Source: an uncultured Ruminococcus sp. (lineage in GTDB: Bacteria > Bacillota > Clostridia > Oscillospirales > Ruminococcaceae). Taken from it: 58,870 bases of DNA. The translations under genes and the position numbers were made by a program. Positions 34,514-44,290 of the stretch are shown here, one piece after another. The stretch is from the NCBI GenBank assembly GCA_947566125.1, contig CANOIR010000009.1:1-58870 (forward strand). The letters run 5' to 3'. Below the pieces are notes generated by a model. That model ran no database searches. It had not been told where the DNA came from and worked only from the letters and a program-made list of their open reading frames with translations. Numbering within the stretch: the stretch's first letter is position 1; each line of letters begins with the position of its first letter.

Positions 34514-35101
34514 TTAATTTCTCTCCTTTAAATATTTATTAAAAAGCCTCAGTGCATTTCCTCTGTGGCTTATTTTATTTTTTTCATCATCTGTCATTTC
34601 TGCAAGAGTCTTATCTCCAACGCAGAATATCGGGTCATAACCAAATCCGTTTTCTCCACGTTCTTCATTGCCTATGAAGCCCTCACAGCTGCCGGAAAAG
34701 AAATGCTTTTCACCATTTTCATCAATATAGCATATTTCACAGATAAATCTTGCACTGCGTTTATCTTTAGGTATATTTTCAAGTTCACTAAGAACTTTTA
34801 GCGAGCGATCTTTGTCGCTTGCATTTTCTCCTGCAAATCTATGAGAATATACACCAGGTGCACCGCCAAGTGCATCTACTACAAGTCCGCTGTCATCTGC
34901 TATTACAGGCATATTCAGCTTTTCATATACAGCAGAGGCTTTTATTTCAGCATTTTCACGAAATGTCGTGCCGTTTTCTTCAACTTCAAAATCAGCTCCT
35001 GCATCTTTTTGCGAAACAACTTCCATTCCAAACGGCTTTAATATTTGTGCCATTTCACGAAGCTTATTTTTATTGTTTGAGGCAAGTACTACACGCATCA
35101 T
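34514..35101 (-). CDS. rdgB: XTP/dITP diphosphatase
   Basis: Removes non-canonical purine triphosphates. The 195-residue Ham1-type protein has VLASNNKNKLREM, the catalytic IADDSGLVVDAL, GENGFGYDPIF and SHRGNALRLF. It overlaps ftsY by four bases (ATGA) and has the SD AAAGGAGG. Confidence 0.96.
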   Translation of the reverse strand: MMRVVLASNNKNKLREMAQILKPFGMEVVSQKDAGADFEVEENGTTFRENAEIKASAVYEKLNMPVIADDSGLVVDALGGAPGVYSHRFAGENASDKDRSLKVLSELENIPKDKRSARFICEICYIDENGEKHFFSGSCEGFIGNEERGENGFGYDPIFCVGDKTLAEMTDDEKNKISHRGNALRLFNKYLKERN

Positions 35102-36594
35102 ATATGCTCCTCCTTTTCAAAGAGAGCATTTACAAAATCACTTGCATGGAATGGTTGTAGATCGTCGATTTTTTCACCAACACCTATAAGTTTAACCGGT
35201 ATATCAAGCTCATTCTTTATTGATACAATAATACCGCCCTTTGCAGTGCCGTCAAGTTTTGTAAGGACGATTCCGCTTATATCAGAAACTTCCTTAAATA
35301 ATCTTGCCTGATTAACGGCATTCTGACCAGTAGTCGCATCTAAAACAAGCAGTGTTTCCACGCTGCATCCCTCAGCTCTGTTAGAAATAATTCTGTTTAT
35401 CTTGGCAAGCTCCTGCATAAGATTTTTCTTATTATGAAGTCTGCCTGCTGTATCGCATATAAGTACATCACAGCCTCTTGCCTTTGCAGCATCTATTGCA
35501 TCATATACAACAGCACCCGGATCTGAACCTTCTGAATGTTTTACAAGTTCAACGCCAGAACGCTGTGTCCATACTTCCAGCTGATCAATAGCTGCTGCAC
35601 GAAATGTATCCGCTGCTGCAACTATAACTTTCTTTCCATCATCTTTAAGCTGATGACAAAGTTTTCCGATAGTTGTTGTCTTTCCTGCACCGTTTACTCC
35701 AATTACCACAACAATTGAAGGCTTTGTTGAAAGGTCAAGACTCTGATCTTCACCAAGCATTTCAGCAATTATCTCTTGAATAAGATTCATGATTTCAGAT
35801 GGATCTGTTATTCCTCTTTCTTTAATTCGCTTTCTAAGTGCATCGCATATAGCTTCAGATGTTTCTACACCCATATCGCCCATTATCATCGTTTCCAAAA
35901 GCTCATCGAAAAGATCCTCGTCAATCTTAGTAAAGCTGCCCAAAACATTCTGTATTCTGGACATCATTGATTCTTTTGTCTTTCTAAGTCCTTCACGAAT
36001 TTTAGCGAATATACTCTTCTTTCCAGGTTTTTCAGTATTTTCAGATTCTTCATCTAAATCTGTTTCTACAACCTTATCCTGACTTTCCTCGGTTTCTTCC
36101 GGCTCTTCTTCAGATTTGTCTTCAAGATTTTCTTCAGGTTCTTTTTCAGATTCTTCTGGTTCTTCTTTAGATTCTTCTTCAGATATTGTTAAACTCTCTT
36201 CTGAATCAATGCCATATTCATCAATGTCATCTTCAGCATCATCAGAAGTTTCTTCAAGTTCTGAAGTTTCCTCAACATCTTGAGCCAAAGCTGCAAGTTT
36301 TGCCGCCTCTGCTGCAAGCGTGATAGCTTCCTGTCTTTCCTTTTCTATCTCTGCTTCAGCTTCTATGCGTCTGCGTTCCTTCTCATCACGAACTGCCTGT
36401 TCACGTTCAGATATTGCTTCTTCCACATCACCTGCTGCAATATGCTCCTGGTCGGACGGTTTTTCTTCGACTTCTTCAACTTCCTCTGCTTCTTCTTTAT
36501 TTTCCAAAGCAGCTTCTTCCTGAACTGCGTGCTTTCTTTTACTAAAAAAGCCGCCTTTCTTTTCCTTTTTATTCTTCTTGCTAAAAAAAGCCAT
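35098..36594 (-). CDS. ftsY: signal recognition particle receptor FtsY with long acidic N-terminus
   Basis: 498 residues. Residues 1-195 are highly charged: a Lys-rich start (AFFSKKNKKEKKGGF) that can contact membrane lipid, then a Glu/Asp/Ser-rich region. The N domain (about 200-290) precedes the G domain with GVNGAGKTTTIGKL, DTFRAAA, CDTAGRLHNKKNL, and TKLDGTAKGG. It receives SRP-ribosome complexes at the membrane. Gram-positive FtsY proteins are often near 330 residues, so the long acidic domain is a lineage trait. It follows smc by 24 bases. Confidence 0.97.
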   Translation of the reverse strand: MAFFSKKNKKEKKGGFFSKRKHAVQEEAALENKEEAEEVEEVEEKPSDQEHIAAGDVEEAISEREQAVRDEKERRRIEAEAEIEKERQEAITLAAEAAKLAALAQDVEETSELEETSDDAEDDIDEYGIDSEESLTISEEESKEEPEESEKEPEENLEDKSEEEPEETEESQDKVVETDLDEESENTEKPGKKSIFAKIREGLRKTKESMMSRIQNVLGSFTKIDEDLFDELLETMIMGDMGVETSEAICDALRKRIKERGITDPSEIMNLIQEIIAEMLGEDQSLDLSTKPSIVVVIGVNGAGKTTTIGKLCHQLKDDGKKVIVAAADTFRAAAIDQLEVWTQRSGVELVKHSEGSDPGAVVYDAIDAAKARGCDVLICDTAGRLHNKKNLMQELAKINRIISNRAEGCSVETLLVLDATTGQNAVNQARLFKEVSDISGIVLTKLDGTAKGGIIVSIKNELDIPVKLIGVGEKIDDLQPFHASDFVNALFEKEEHI

Positions 36595-36618
36595 GTTTAC
36601 ATACTTCCCTTCTGTCTG

Positions 36619-39600
36619 TTATGATGTTTCAGCTTCAAATTCATCTTGTTCCATACGCAAAAGCTTTGACACTCCGCTTTCCTGCATTGTAACTCCATAC
36701 AAAACCTTTGCTTCTTCCATGGCACTACGCCTGTGAGTTACAAGAATGAACTGAGTTGTATTTGTAAAATGATGCAGATACTGTGCATACTTTCTGACAT
36801 TACCTTCATCAAGGGCTGCGTCTATCTCATCCAGAATGCAAAATGGTGATGGTCGAAGTTTTAATATTGCAAAATAAATCGCAATAGCTACAAACGACTG
36901 CTCTCCACCGGAAAGCGATATTAGATTCTTTATAACTTTTCCGGGTGGTGCTACGTGTATTTCTATTCCGGATTCAAGGACATTATCCGGATCTGAAAGA
37001 GACAGATTTGCCTCTCCGCCGCCAAATAGATCCACAAATATTTCTTTGAAGTTTTTGTTTATCTCGGCAAAACTCTCTGAGAATATTCGCTGCATCTCAC
37101 CTGTAAGCTCTGATATAAGCTTTTCAAGTTCACTTTTTGAGTTTTCTGCATCCTTCATCTGCTCGGTGAGAAATTTCCATCTTTCAGAAACTTCTTTATA
37201 TTCCTCTATAGCAGCAACATTCACGCTGCCAAGACTACGTATCTTTCCCTTCAAAGATGAAAGCTCACGCTGAGATTCCTGTACATCTTCAAGCGGCTTA
37301 GCAGTTTGTATTGCCTCTGTACGTGTCATTTCATACTGTTCAAACAATCTGCGTATAATATTATCATAGTCACTTTGCATAGAGATCTTTCTCTCTTCCA
37401 GACGTGTGACCGTGCCGGCATATTTTTCTTTTGCGGCGTTTAATTCTTTCATGCCTTCTTGAATACGGCGTATCTGCATATCTTCGGCATCATGTACATT
37501 TTTCCAATGCTCAGATTCTTCCAAAGCTTTCTTTCTCTTGCTTCCAAGCAGCTCAATTTTATGCCTAGAAGCTTCTGCCTCTGCTCTTTTATCTGCAATA
37601 ATTTTATGATTGGCAGAAAGTTCATCTCTTATGCGAATAGCTCTCTCCTTGGCGGATCTTTGCTGATTTTCGGCATTATCCAAATCTCTATGTAGTGAAT
37701 CCATATCTTTTTCAAGAGCTGCTGTTTGAATCCTCATATTAGCCCGCCTTTCAGCTAATTCATTTTGCTCACTTCGCAGACTATCACGCATTCCCTGAGT
37801 TTCTTCCATATCCATTTGAGTGCTTTTGATCTTTAACTCAATGTCTTTAAGCTCAGTTTGAACACGCTCATATTCACGCTTTGCAAGGTCTGTCTTTTCT
37901 TTAAGCTCTTTATTCTGAACTAACAACTCATGCTGCCTTTTTTCTATCTGCTCAACCAAATATCTTTGCTTTTCATATTCAGTCTTTGTACGTAGCTTCT
38001 CGGATTCTGCATATGTGCAGCTTTGCCTTAGATTTTCAATAACGCCCTTTAAGTCAGACGTTTCTCTTTCAGCCTTTAAAAGCAGACTTGTATTTTCAGC
38101 CTGCCGTTCTTTTAACTTTTCTATCTCTCTGCCAAGAGAATTTATCTCAGTTTTTCTTGTGAGCATACCGCCGCTTCTTTGAGCTGAACCACCGGTAAAT
38201 GAACCGCCTGCATTAACTATCTGACCATCAAGCGTAACTATTCTAAATCTATAGCCATACTTTTTTGCAATATCTGACGCAGCATCAAGATTTTCTGCAA
38301 CAACGATCCTTCCAAGCAATGAACGTACTATACCATCATAAATTGGAGCAAAGCGAACAAGCTTATATGCATAATCTACAAAGCCGGTTTCATTTTGCAG
38401 TGCATGCTCTTCAATAGTCTTGCCATGAACAGATGTTATCGGCAAAAATGTTGCTCGTCCTGCACGACGCTGTGCCAAAAATCTGATCCATTTTTTAGCA
38501 GCCTCTTCATCATCTACAATTAGATTCTGCATTGAACCGCCAAGTGCTGTTTCAATAGCAACACCGCATCTTTCATCTGTTTCAATGCACTGTGCAACTG
38601 TTCCATGAACACCAAGCGGCTTTCCGCCGTCTGCACGAAGAATGACCTTTACACTTCCGGCAAAGCCTTCCATATTCTGTTCCATATCATTGAGCAGTTT
38701 TCTGCGTTGTTCACGCTCACGTATTGAAAAGGCAATCTGATTGCTCTCTGTTTTAAGTGCATCTGTATGTCTTATTGCATTTCCACAAATTTCCTGCTTA
38801 TTTTGAAATTCATCACGCAAACTTATAAATTTTTGCTCTGCCTCTTTTAATTTGGATTCCCATTGCTTTGTTTTCTCTGCCTGGGCTTCTCTTTCCTTGG
38901 CAATAGCAACGATTTTCATACTGTCAGAAGCAAGCTGTGCTGAATATTCTTCATGACTACGTATAAGATTTTCACTTTGAGTACGAAATTGTCCCTGCTT
39001 TACATAGAGATTCTGGAGTTTTATTCCTGTTTCATCAAATCCAGCTCCAAGCTTTTCTGCTTTTTCCTCTAATCTTTCCCAATCATGCTGAAGCTGCTCT
39101 GCCTCAACACGAAGTGCTATTTCCTGTTTATGAAGTTCCTTCTCACGAACAAGAAGTTCACTTACATATTTTACAGCTATATCAGACTGACCGGATATAT
39201 CCTTTGCCTGTGCTTCAAGCACTCCGGAACTTACAAGTGCGTGCTGGACATCGTTTTCACAAACTGCAAGTACTGCTGTAAGATGAGATGTTTCTTCCTC
39301 TGCCTTTTTTATTTCAGCACGAAGTGATTCTATTTTTACACTGCTTTCCTGTAAACGTCTATACCCGTTCTGAACTTTTGTTTCATCAGCATTTACATCT
39401 CTCTCAATATTTTCATATTGAGCCTTTGCTTCAAGCAGTTCATCTGAAAGCGAATCGAGCTTTTTACGCAGAATATCCATTTGATGAACCCAAATAGATA
39501 CCTCAAGCTGTTTCTGCTCTTCTGCAAGGATCAAAAATTTCTTTGCCTTTTCAGACTGCACACGAAGAGGCTCAACTCTTCCCTCAAGCTCTGACGCAAT

Positions 39601-40182
39601 ATCACGCAGTCTTGAAAGATTATCCTCTGCATTTGCAAGACGTCTTTGTGCCTCTTCTTTTTTATATCGAAATTTTGAAACACCGGCAGCTTCTTCAAAT
39701 ATATCTCGTCTATCTGCACTTTTAGCACTAACGATTTCTGCTATACGACCTTGTCCTATTATAGAATAACCGTCACGTCCCATGCCGGTATCCATAAAAA
39801 GCTCATTTACATCCTTAAGACGAACTGATTTTCCGTTTATACGATACTCACTTTCACCGCTGCGATAGAGCTTTCGAGTAACGCTTACTTCTTCTCCGTA
39901 TTCTTCACCGAGAATTCCAGAACTGTTGTCAATATTCAGCGTAACCGCTGCAAAACCTGTAGGTTTCCGCTGCTTAGTACCGGAAAAAATAACATCTTCC
40001 ATCTTGTTGCCACGCAATGTTTTTGTAGATTGCTCACCTAATACCCATCTGACTGCATCGCCAATATTACTCTTTCCGCTGCCGTTCGGACCTACTACAG
40101 CTGTAAGACCAGCATCAAAGCTTAACTTTATTTTATCCGGAAAGGACTTAAAGCCCTGAAGTTCAAGTGATTTTAAATACAT
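36619..40182 (-). CDS. smc: chromosome partition protein SMC
   Basis: 1187 residues. Walker A GPNGSGKSNIGDAVRWVLGEQ-type sequence is split here as GPNGSGKSN and VRWVLGEQS near 32-60, two long coiled coils flank the hinge (about 510-680, FAGSVKVILR to GGSFTGGS), and the C-terminal head carries LSGGEQSFVAIAIY and FCILDEIDAALDE. It compacts and segregates chromosomes with ScpAB. The ATG at 40182 has AGGAAG upstream and gives the family start MYLKSLELQGFKSF; 17 upstream codons were discarded. It overlaps the radical SAM gene by 20 bases. Confidence 0.97.
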   Translation of the reverse strand: MYLKSLELQGFKSFPDKIKLSFDAGLTAVVGPNGSGKSNIGDAVRWVLGEQSTKTLRGNKMEDVIFSGTKQRKPTGFAAVTLNIDNSSGILGEEYGEEVSVTRKLYRSGESEYRINGKSVRLKDVNELFMDTGMGRDGYSIIGQGRIAEIVSAKSADRRDIFEEAAGVSKFRYKKEEAQRRLANAEDNLSRLRDIASELEGRVEPLRVQSEKAKKFLILAEEQKQLEVSIWVHQMDILRKKLDSLSDELLEAKAQYENIERDVNADETKVQNGYRRLQESSVKIESLRAEIKKAEEETSHLTAVLAVCENDVQHALVSSGVLEAQAKDISGQSDIAVKYVSELLVREKELHKQEIALRVEAEQLQHDWERLEEKAEKLGAGFDETGIKLQNLYVKQGQFRTQSENLIRSHEEYSAQLASDSMKIVAIAKEREAQAEKTKQWESKLKEAEQKFISLRDEFQNKQEICGNAIRHTDALKTESNQIAFSIREREQRRKLLNDMEQNMEGFAGSVKVILRADGGKPLGVHGTVAQCIETDERCGVAIETALGGSMQNLIVDDEEAAKKWIRFLAQRRAGRATFLPITSVHGKTIEEHALQNETGFVDYAYKLVRFAPIYDGIVRSLLGRIVVAENLDAASDIAKKYGYRFRIVTLDGQIVNAGGSFTGGSAQRSGGMLTRKTEINSLGREIEKLKERQAENTSLLLKAERETSDLKGVIENLRQSCTYAESEKLRTKTEYEKQRYLVEQIEKRQHELLVQNKELKEKTDLAKREYERVQTELKDIELKIKSTQMDMEETQGMRDSLRSEQNELAERRANMRIQTAALEKDMDSLHRDLDNAENQQRSAKERAIRIRDELSANHKIIADKRAEAEASRHKIELLGSKRKKALEESEHWKNVHDAEDMQIRRIQEGMKELNAAKEKYAGTVTRLEERKISMQSDYDNIIRRLFEQYEMTRTEAIQTAKPLEDVQESQRELSSLKGKIRSLGSVNVAAIEEYKEVSERWKFLTEQMKDAENSKSELEKLISELTGEMQRIFSESFAEINKNFKEIFVDLFGGGEANLSLSDPDNVLESGIEIHVAPPGKVIKNLISLSGGEQSFVAIAIYFAILKLRPSPFCILDEIDAALDEGNVRKYAQYLHHFTNTTQFILVTHRRSAMEEAKVLYGVTMQESGVSKLLRMEQDEFEAETS

Positions 40183-41260
40183 CGTACACTTCCTCTCCAA
40201 GTGTTTCTGTAATGATACCGCTTGTCTTTCCACTGCAAAAAGATATTCTCATCATTTCATCTGGAAAATCACTGCGTTCTGATATTTTCAAACACACACC
40301 ATAAGCATTTTCAGAAAAACATTTCTTATTTTCTTTATTATGCCCTGCTGCAAGGCTCGACCTGCCTCTTGCTGTTTCAACAAGTACAAAACTGCCCTTT
40401 GCTCTGTTCTTTAAAATATCATTGTTCTTTTCCGCCCAACCAAGCATTTTTTTCAGGTAGAGATTTCCAAGAGCTATCTCTTTTAATGACGGATGATAAA
40501 ATCCTCCCAAGATTCTCTTTTCCATACTCTTCTCCGCATGAAGTCCGCATCTTATTAGTGTGATGTTTTCCTGTTTAAGACGGCATATTGCATTTGCTGT
40601 AAACTCTATCATCTCATCCCATGACGGCAAAATATATTCTTCGCTTTTATAAAGCTCTCCAAGGTGAGTGCCTTCTAGAACAACAGTAGGATAAATTCTG
40701 AGTGTATCAGGTTTTAATCTTATACATTCAGACAAAGTATATTCTTCATCCTCTTTACTACTGCCATAAAGACCGTACATCATTTGCAGTCCAAATGAAA
40801 AGCCGTACTGCTTTATTCTCTCCGATGCCTCTGCTATATCTTTTGCACTGTGACCACGTCTATTTAGCATAAGAACTTTATCAGACATACTCTGAGCACC
40901 AAGCTCTATCGCAGTAACACCATATTTCTTTAAAACAAGCAGAATATCCTCCGGCAAAGCATCTGGTCTTGTGGAGATCCTTATTCCCGAAAAGCCGTTT
41001 TCACCCAAAAAAGGCTGAACTGCTTCAAGATATGAAATCATGCTTTTATAGGGAATCGCTGTAAAACTGCCGCCAAAAAAGGCTATCTCTGAATTCTTTC
41101 CATCAATTCCGCTTCCAAGGCTATCCCTGCATTGATCTGCAATATATTCAGGTTTCGGAGGTTCTGACTCTCCGCTTATTGCTTTTTGATCGCAAAAACT
41201 GCACATATTAGGACATCCCATATGCGGAATAAAAAATGCAACATTAGAGTGTTTCTTCAT
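40163..41260 (-). CDS. radical SAM protein, Elp3-like
   Basis: 365 residues with the cluster motif CPNMCSFC (Cys16, 20, 23) close to the N-terminus, FFGGSFTAIP, an RISTRPDALPED stretch and TAIELGAQSMSDKVL as in Elp3/MiaB/YhcC-type radical SAM enzymes. No acetyltransferase domain follows, so it is not a true Elp3. Genes of this type lie between rnc and smc in many Clostridia; the function is unknown, perhaps RNA modification. The start overlaps rnc by 17 bases and lacks a strong SD, so translation is probably coupled. Confidence 0.85.
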   Translation of the reverse strand: MKKHSNVAFFIPHMGCPNMCSFCDQKAISGESEPPKPEYIADQCRDSLGSGIDGKNSEIAFFGGSFTAIPYKSMISYLEAVQPFLGENGFSGIRISTRPDALPEDILLVLKKYGVTAIELGAQSMSDKVLMLNRRGHSAKDIAEASERIKQYGFSFGLQMMYGLYGSSKEDEEYTLSECIRLKPDTLRIYPTVVLEGTHLGELYKSEEYILPSWDEMIEFTANAICRLKQENITLIRCGLHAEKSMEKRILGGFYHPSLKEIALGNLYLKKMLGWAEKNNDILKNRAKGSFVLVETARGRSSLAAGHNKENKKCFSENAYGVCLKISERSDFPDEMMRISFCSGKTSGIITETLGEEVYDVFKIT

Positions 41261-41963
41261 AACCCATAAGTGTGAGCGCTTCCTTTGCAGCCATTTGTTC
41301 AGCTGCTTTCTTGCTCTTTCCTGTGCCTGTTCCTATAACATTTGAATTAAGACAAACATTTACTGTAAATGCCTTGTCATGATCTGGTCCACATTCGCCT
41401 GCAAGAACATATTCAACCTTTTCTTCAGGATTTTTCTGAATTATCTCCTGCAAAACTGTTTTATAATCACGAAAACATATCAGATTGCTTTTCTCTGCGT
41501 GTTTAGGAATAAATCTTAAAACGTGCTTTGAGGCAGCTTTCATTCCGCCGTCAAGATAAATAGCAGCAATAACAGCTTCAAAAGCATCTGCTAAAATAGA
41601 TGAACGTTCTCTGCCGCCAGTATGTTCCTCACCTTTGCCAAGCAAAATAAACTCACCAAGGTGGATCTCCTTTGCAAATACATGAAGTGCCTTTTCGCAT
41701 ACAAGAGATGCTCTTAATTTAGTTAAATCACCTTCCGGCAAATCTTTATAATTATTAAAAAGATAGTCAGATACTATTATTGAAAGAACGCTGTCACCTA
41801 AAAACTCAAGACGTTCATTGCTATTACGGCATTTCTTCTTTTCATTTGCATAAGAAGAATGTGACAGTGCTTCTTCAAGCAATTGCTTATTCTTAAAATG
41901 ATAATCAATATAATTTTCAAAGCGGCTAAGTTCTTCATAATTCGGCTGTTCCATTATTTTCAT
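41244..41963 (-). CDS. rnc: ribonuclease III
   Basis: Cuts double-stranded RNA, including rRNA precursors. The 239-residue protein has the signature NERLEFLGDSVLSIIVSDYLF, the second active site ADAFEAVIAAIYLDGG, and a C-terminal dsRNA-binding domain (YKTVLQEIIQ to GKSKKAAEQMAAKEAL). I start at the ATG 41963, which shares its A with the plsX stop (TGATG) and has AAAGG close by; a second ATG three codons later is possible. No acpP lies between plsX and rnc, unlike in many Firmicutes. Confidence 0.95.
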   Translation of the reverse strand: MKIMEQPNYEELSRFENYIDYHFKNKQLLEEALSHSSYANEKKKCRNSNERLEFLGDSVLSIIVSDYLFNNYKDLPEGDLTKLRASLVCEKALHVFAKEIHLGEFILLGKGEEHTGGRERSSILADAFEAVIAAIYLDGGMKAASKHVLRFIPKHAEKSNLICFRDYKTVLQEIIQKNPEEKVEYVLAGECGPDHDKAFTVNVCLNSNVIGTGTGKSKKAAEQMAAKEALTLMGYEETL

Positions 41964-42958
41964 CAACCTTTCTGCAAGCTGCAAACAGTTTCTGAAATTG
42001 CAGCAATCATATTACCTTTAACACAATCCCTTGCCTGACGAATAGCATTATAAAAAGCTTTTGCATCAGAGCTGCCATGTGCTTTGATAACCGGTTTTGA
42101 CGCACCTATCATAAGTGCTCCACCGACAGCTTTATAATCAAGCCTCTGTGAAAGCTTTTTTATTTTACTCATAACAAGTAGTGCCGCAAGCTTGCCTGAG
42201 CCTGCAAATATATTATTTTTTAATTCACTTGACATGAATTTTCCCATACCCTCATAGAGCTTCAAAGCAATATTTCCTGTAAAGCCATCTGCTACTATAA
42301 CATCGGCTGTACTAAATGGCAATTCCCTTGCTTCGGCATTGCCGCAGAAGTTTACAGGTGCTTCCGATAGAAGCTTGTATGCTTCAAGATCAAGCTCTCT
42401 GCCTTTTGTTTCCTCTGCACCTACATTAAGGAGCTTTACCTTTGGATTTTTTACACCCATTACTCTTTCCATATAAGAACTGCCCATAATTGCAAACTGC
42501 AAAAGCATCTCAGGACGGCAGTCGTTATTTGCACCTGCATCAAGAAGAATAAAAGGCTTATCGGCTGTAGGCATTATTGGTGCAAGTGCCACACGCTTTA
42601 TTCCTTTGATACGCTTTACAATAAATGTTGAGCCAACAACCAATGCACCGCTGCTGCCTGCTGATACAAAAGCATCGCCCTTACCTTCGCTAAGTGCCTT
42701 CATACCAACAGCCATTGAGCTGTCTTTATGCTCTTTTATAAGGGATACAGGTTCTTCATGTATATCAAATGATTTTTGTGTATGTATAATATCCATTTCA
42801 TCAAGAGATATATTATTTTCCTCTGCAAGTTCACGAATAATTTTTTCGTCACCTACAAGTGTTACATTTACATTTAGATCCCTTAACGCCATTGCTCCGC
42901 CTTTTATAACCTCAAGCGGTGCATGGTCACCTCCAAACGCATCCACAATAATATTCAT
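41963..42958 (-). CDS. plsX: phosphate acyltransferase PlsX
   Basis: Converts acyl-ACP to acyl phosphate for phospholipid synthesis. The 331-residue protein has IIVDAFGGDHAPLEVIKG, the central DAGANNDCRPEMLLQFAIMGS and NVGAEETKG, and VIVADGFTGNIALKLYEG. The SD AGAGGTG precedes the ATG. It follows trmFO by 8 bases and leads directly into rnc. Confidence 0.96.
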   Translation of the reverse strand: MNIIVDAFGGDHAPLEVIKGGAMALRDLNVNVTLVGDEKIIRELAEENNISLDEMDIIHTQKSFDIHEEPVSLIKEHKDSSMAVGMKALSEGKGDAFVSAGSSGALVVGSTFIVKRIKGIKRVALAPIMPTADKPFILLDAGANNDCRPEMLLQFAIMGSSYMERVMGVKNPKVKLLNVGAEETKGRELDLEAYKLLSEAPVNFCGNAEARELPFSTADVIVADGFTGNIALKLYEGMGKFMSSELKNNIFAGSGKLAALLVMSKIKKLSQRLDYKAVGGALMIGASKPVIKAHGSSDAKAFYNAIRQARDCVKGNMIAAISETVCSLQKG

Positions 42959-42966
42959 TTAAATTT

Positions 42967-44286
42967 TCACCTCTCATTTACTGACAGATATTCTTCCAAA
43001 GCTGCAAGTGCTCTGTCTGCATACGCCTGATATTTAACTTTTTTATCACGTATGCGTTCCGGCAAATCCGGAAGTATTCCCATATTACAACCCATAGGCT
43101 GAAATTCAGAAACATTCTTATCACTTATATATGCTGCAAGTGCCCCCATCATTGTTTCTCTAGGAAGAACAAGCGGCTCTTTTCCCAAAAGTTTTCTTGC
43201 AAGGTTTTTTCCTGCAAGTATTCCGCTGGCTGCTGATTCTATATAACCTTCCACGCCGGTGATCTGACCTGCAAAAAACATTAGCGGATCATTTCTGAGT
43301 GAATAATCTGCATTCAAAAGACGTGGACTGTCAAGAAATGAATTACGATGCATTACACCATAACGCATAAATTCAGCATTTTTAAGCCCTGGAATCATAG
43401 AAAATACTCTCTTCTGCTCCGCAAACTTTAAATTCGTTTGGAATCCTACAAGATTAAAAAGTGTACCATGACTGTTCTCACGTCTAAGCTGTACTACTGC
43501 ATAAGGTCGCCTGTCGGTGCGTGGATCTGTAAGTCCAACAGGCTTTAATGGTCCAAAACGCATTGTATCTTCTCCTCTTGAAGCTAAAACTTCAATCGGC
43601 ATACAGCCTTCATAAACACGGAAAATTTCTTTGTCGAATTCACTTAATTCAGCACGTTCAGCATTTATAAGTGCATTATAAAAATCAAGATACTCTTCTT
43701 TATTCATAGGACAATTGATGTAATCAGCATCGCCTCTACCATATCTTGAAGCAAAAAATGTTATATCCTTGTCAAGACTGTCATATGTGACAATAGGTGC
43801 TGCTGCATCAAAAAAGCTTAAACGTTGACCGCATTTTTCTTCAATGCTTTTAGCAAGCCCTGCTGCTGTCAGTGGACCGCTTGCTATGATAGCAGGAGAT
43901 TCCGGCAGCCTACTTACTTCTTCTGATGATATACTTATAAGAGGATGAGATTTTATTTTTTCAGTTACCATATCAGAAAAAAGCTCACGGTCTACTGCAA
44001 GTGCACCGCCTGCTGGAACAGATACTTTTCTTGCACATGGAATGAGAAGTGAACCCATTCTTTCCATTTCAGCCTTTAAAAGTCCGGCTGCTGATGCAAG
44101 GCGATCTGCCTTAAGAGAATTAGAACAGACAAGTTCTGCCAATCCTTTATAATGATGTGCCGGTGTAAACTTTACCGGTTTCATCTCATAAATAGTTACA
44201 GGAAAACCTGCTTCTGCAAGCTGCCATGCAGCTTCGCAGCCTGCAAGACCTCCTCCTATAACTGAAATATTTTGCTTTGTGTTCAT
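42967..44286 (-). CDS. trmFO: folate/FAD-dependent tRNA (m5U54) methyltransferase TrmFO
   Basis: Methylates U54 in the T-loop of tRNA with methylene-THF. The 439-residue protein starts with the FAD motif ISVIGGGLAGCEAAWQLAE, has the conserved ELVCSNSLKAD (redox Cys) and DYINCPMNKEEY (catalytic Cys), and VGLTDPRTDRRPYAV. The SD GGAG overlaps the topA stop region, 4 bases apart. The T-loops of all tRNA genes in this window have T54, its target. Confidence 0.97.
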   Translation of the reverse strand: MNTKQNISVIGGGLAGCEAAWQLAEAGFPVTIYEMKPVKFTPAHHYKGLAELVCSNSLKADRLASAAGLLKAEMERMGSLLIPCARKVSVPAGGALAVDRELFSDMVTEKIKSHPLISISSEEVSRLPESPAIIASGPLTAAGLAKSIEEKCGQRLSFFDAAAPIVTYDSLDKDITFFASRYGRGDADYINCPMNKEEYLDFYNALINAERAELSEFDKEIFRVYEGCMPIEVLASRGEDTMRFGPLKPVGLTDPRTDRRPYAVVQLRRENSHGTLFNLVGFQTNLKFAEQKRVFSMIPGLKNAEFMRYGVMHRNSFLDSPRLLNADYSLRNDPLMFFAGQITGVEGYIESAASGILAGKNLARKLLGKEPLVLPRETMMGALAAYISDKNVSEFQPMGCNMGILPDLPERIRDKKVKYQAYADRALAALEEYLSVNER

Positions 44287-44290
44287 ATTA

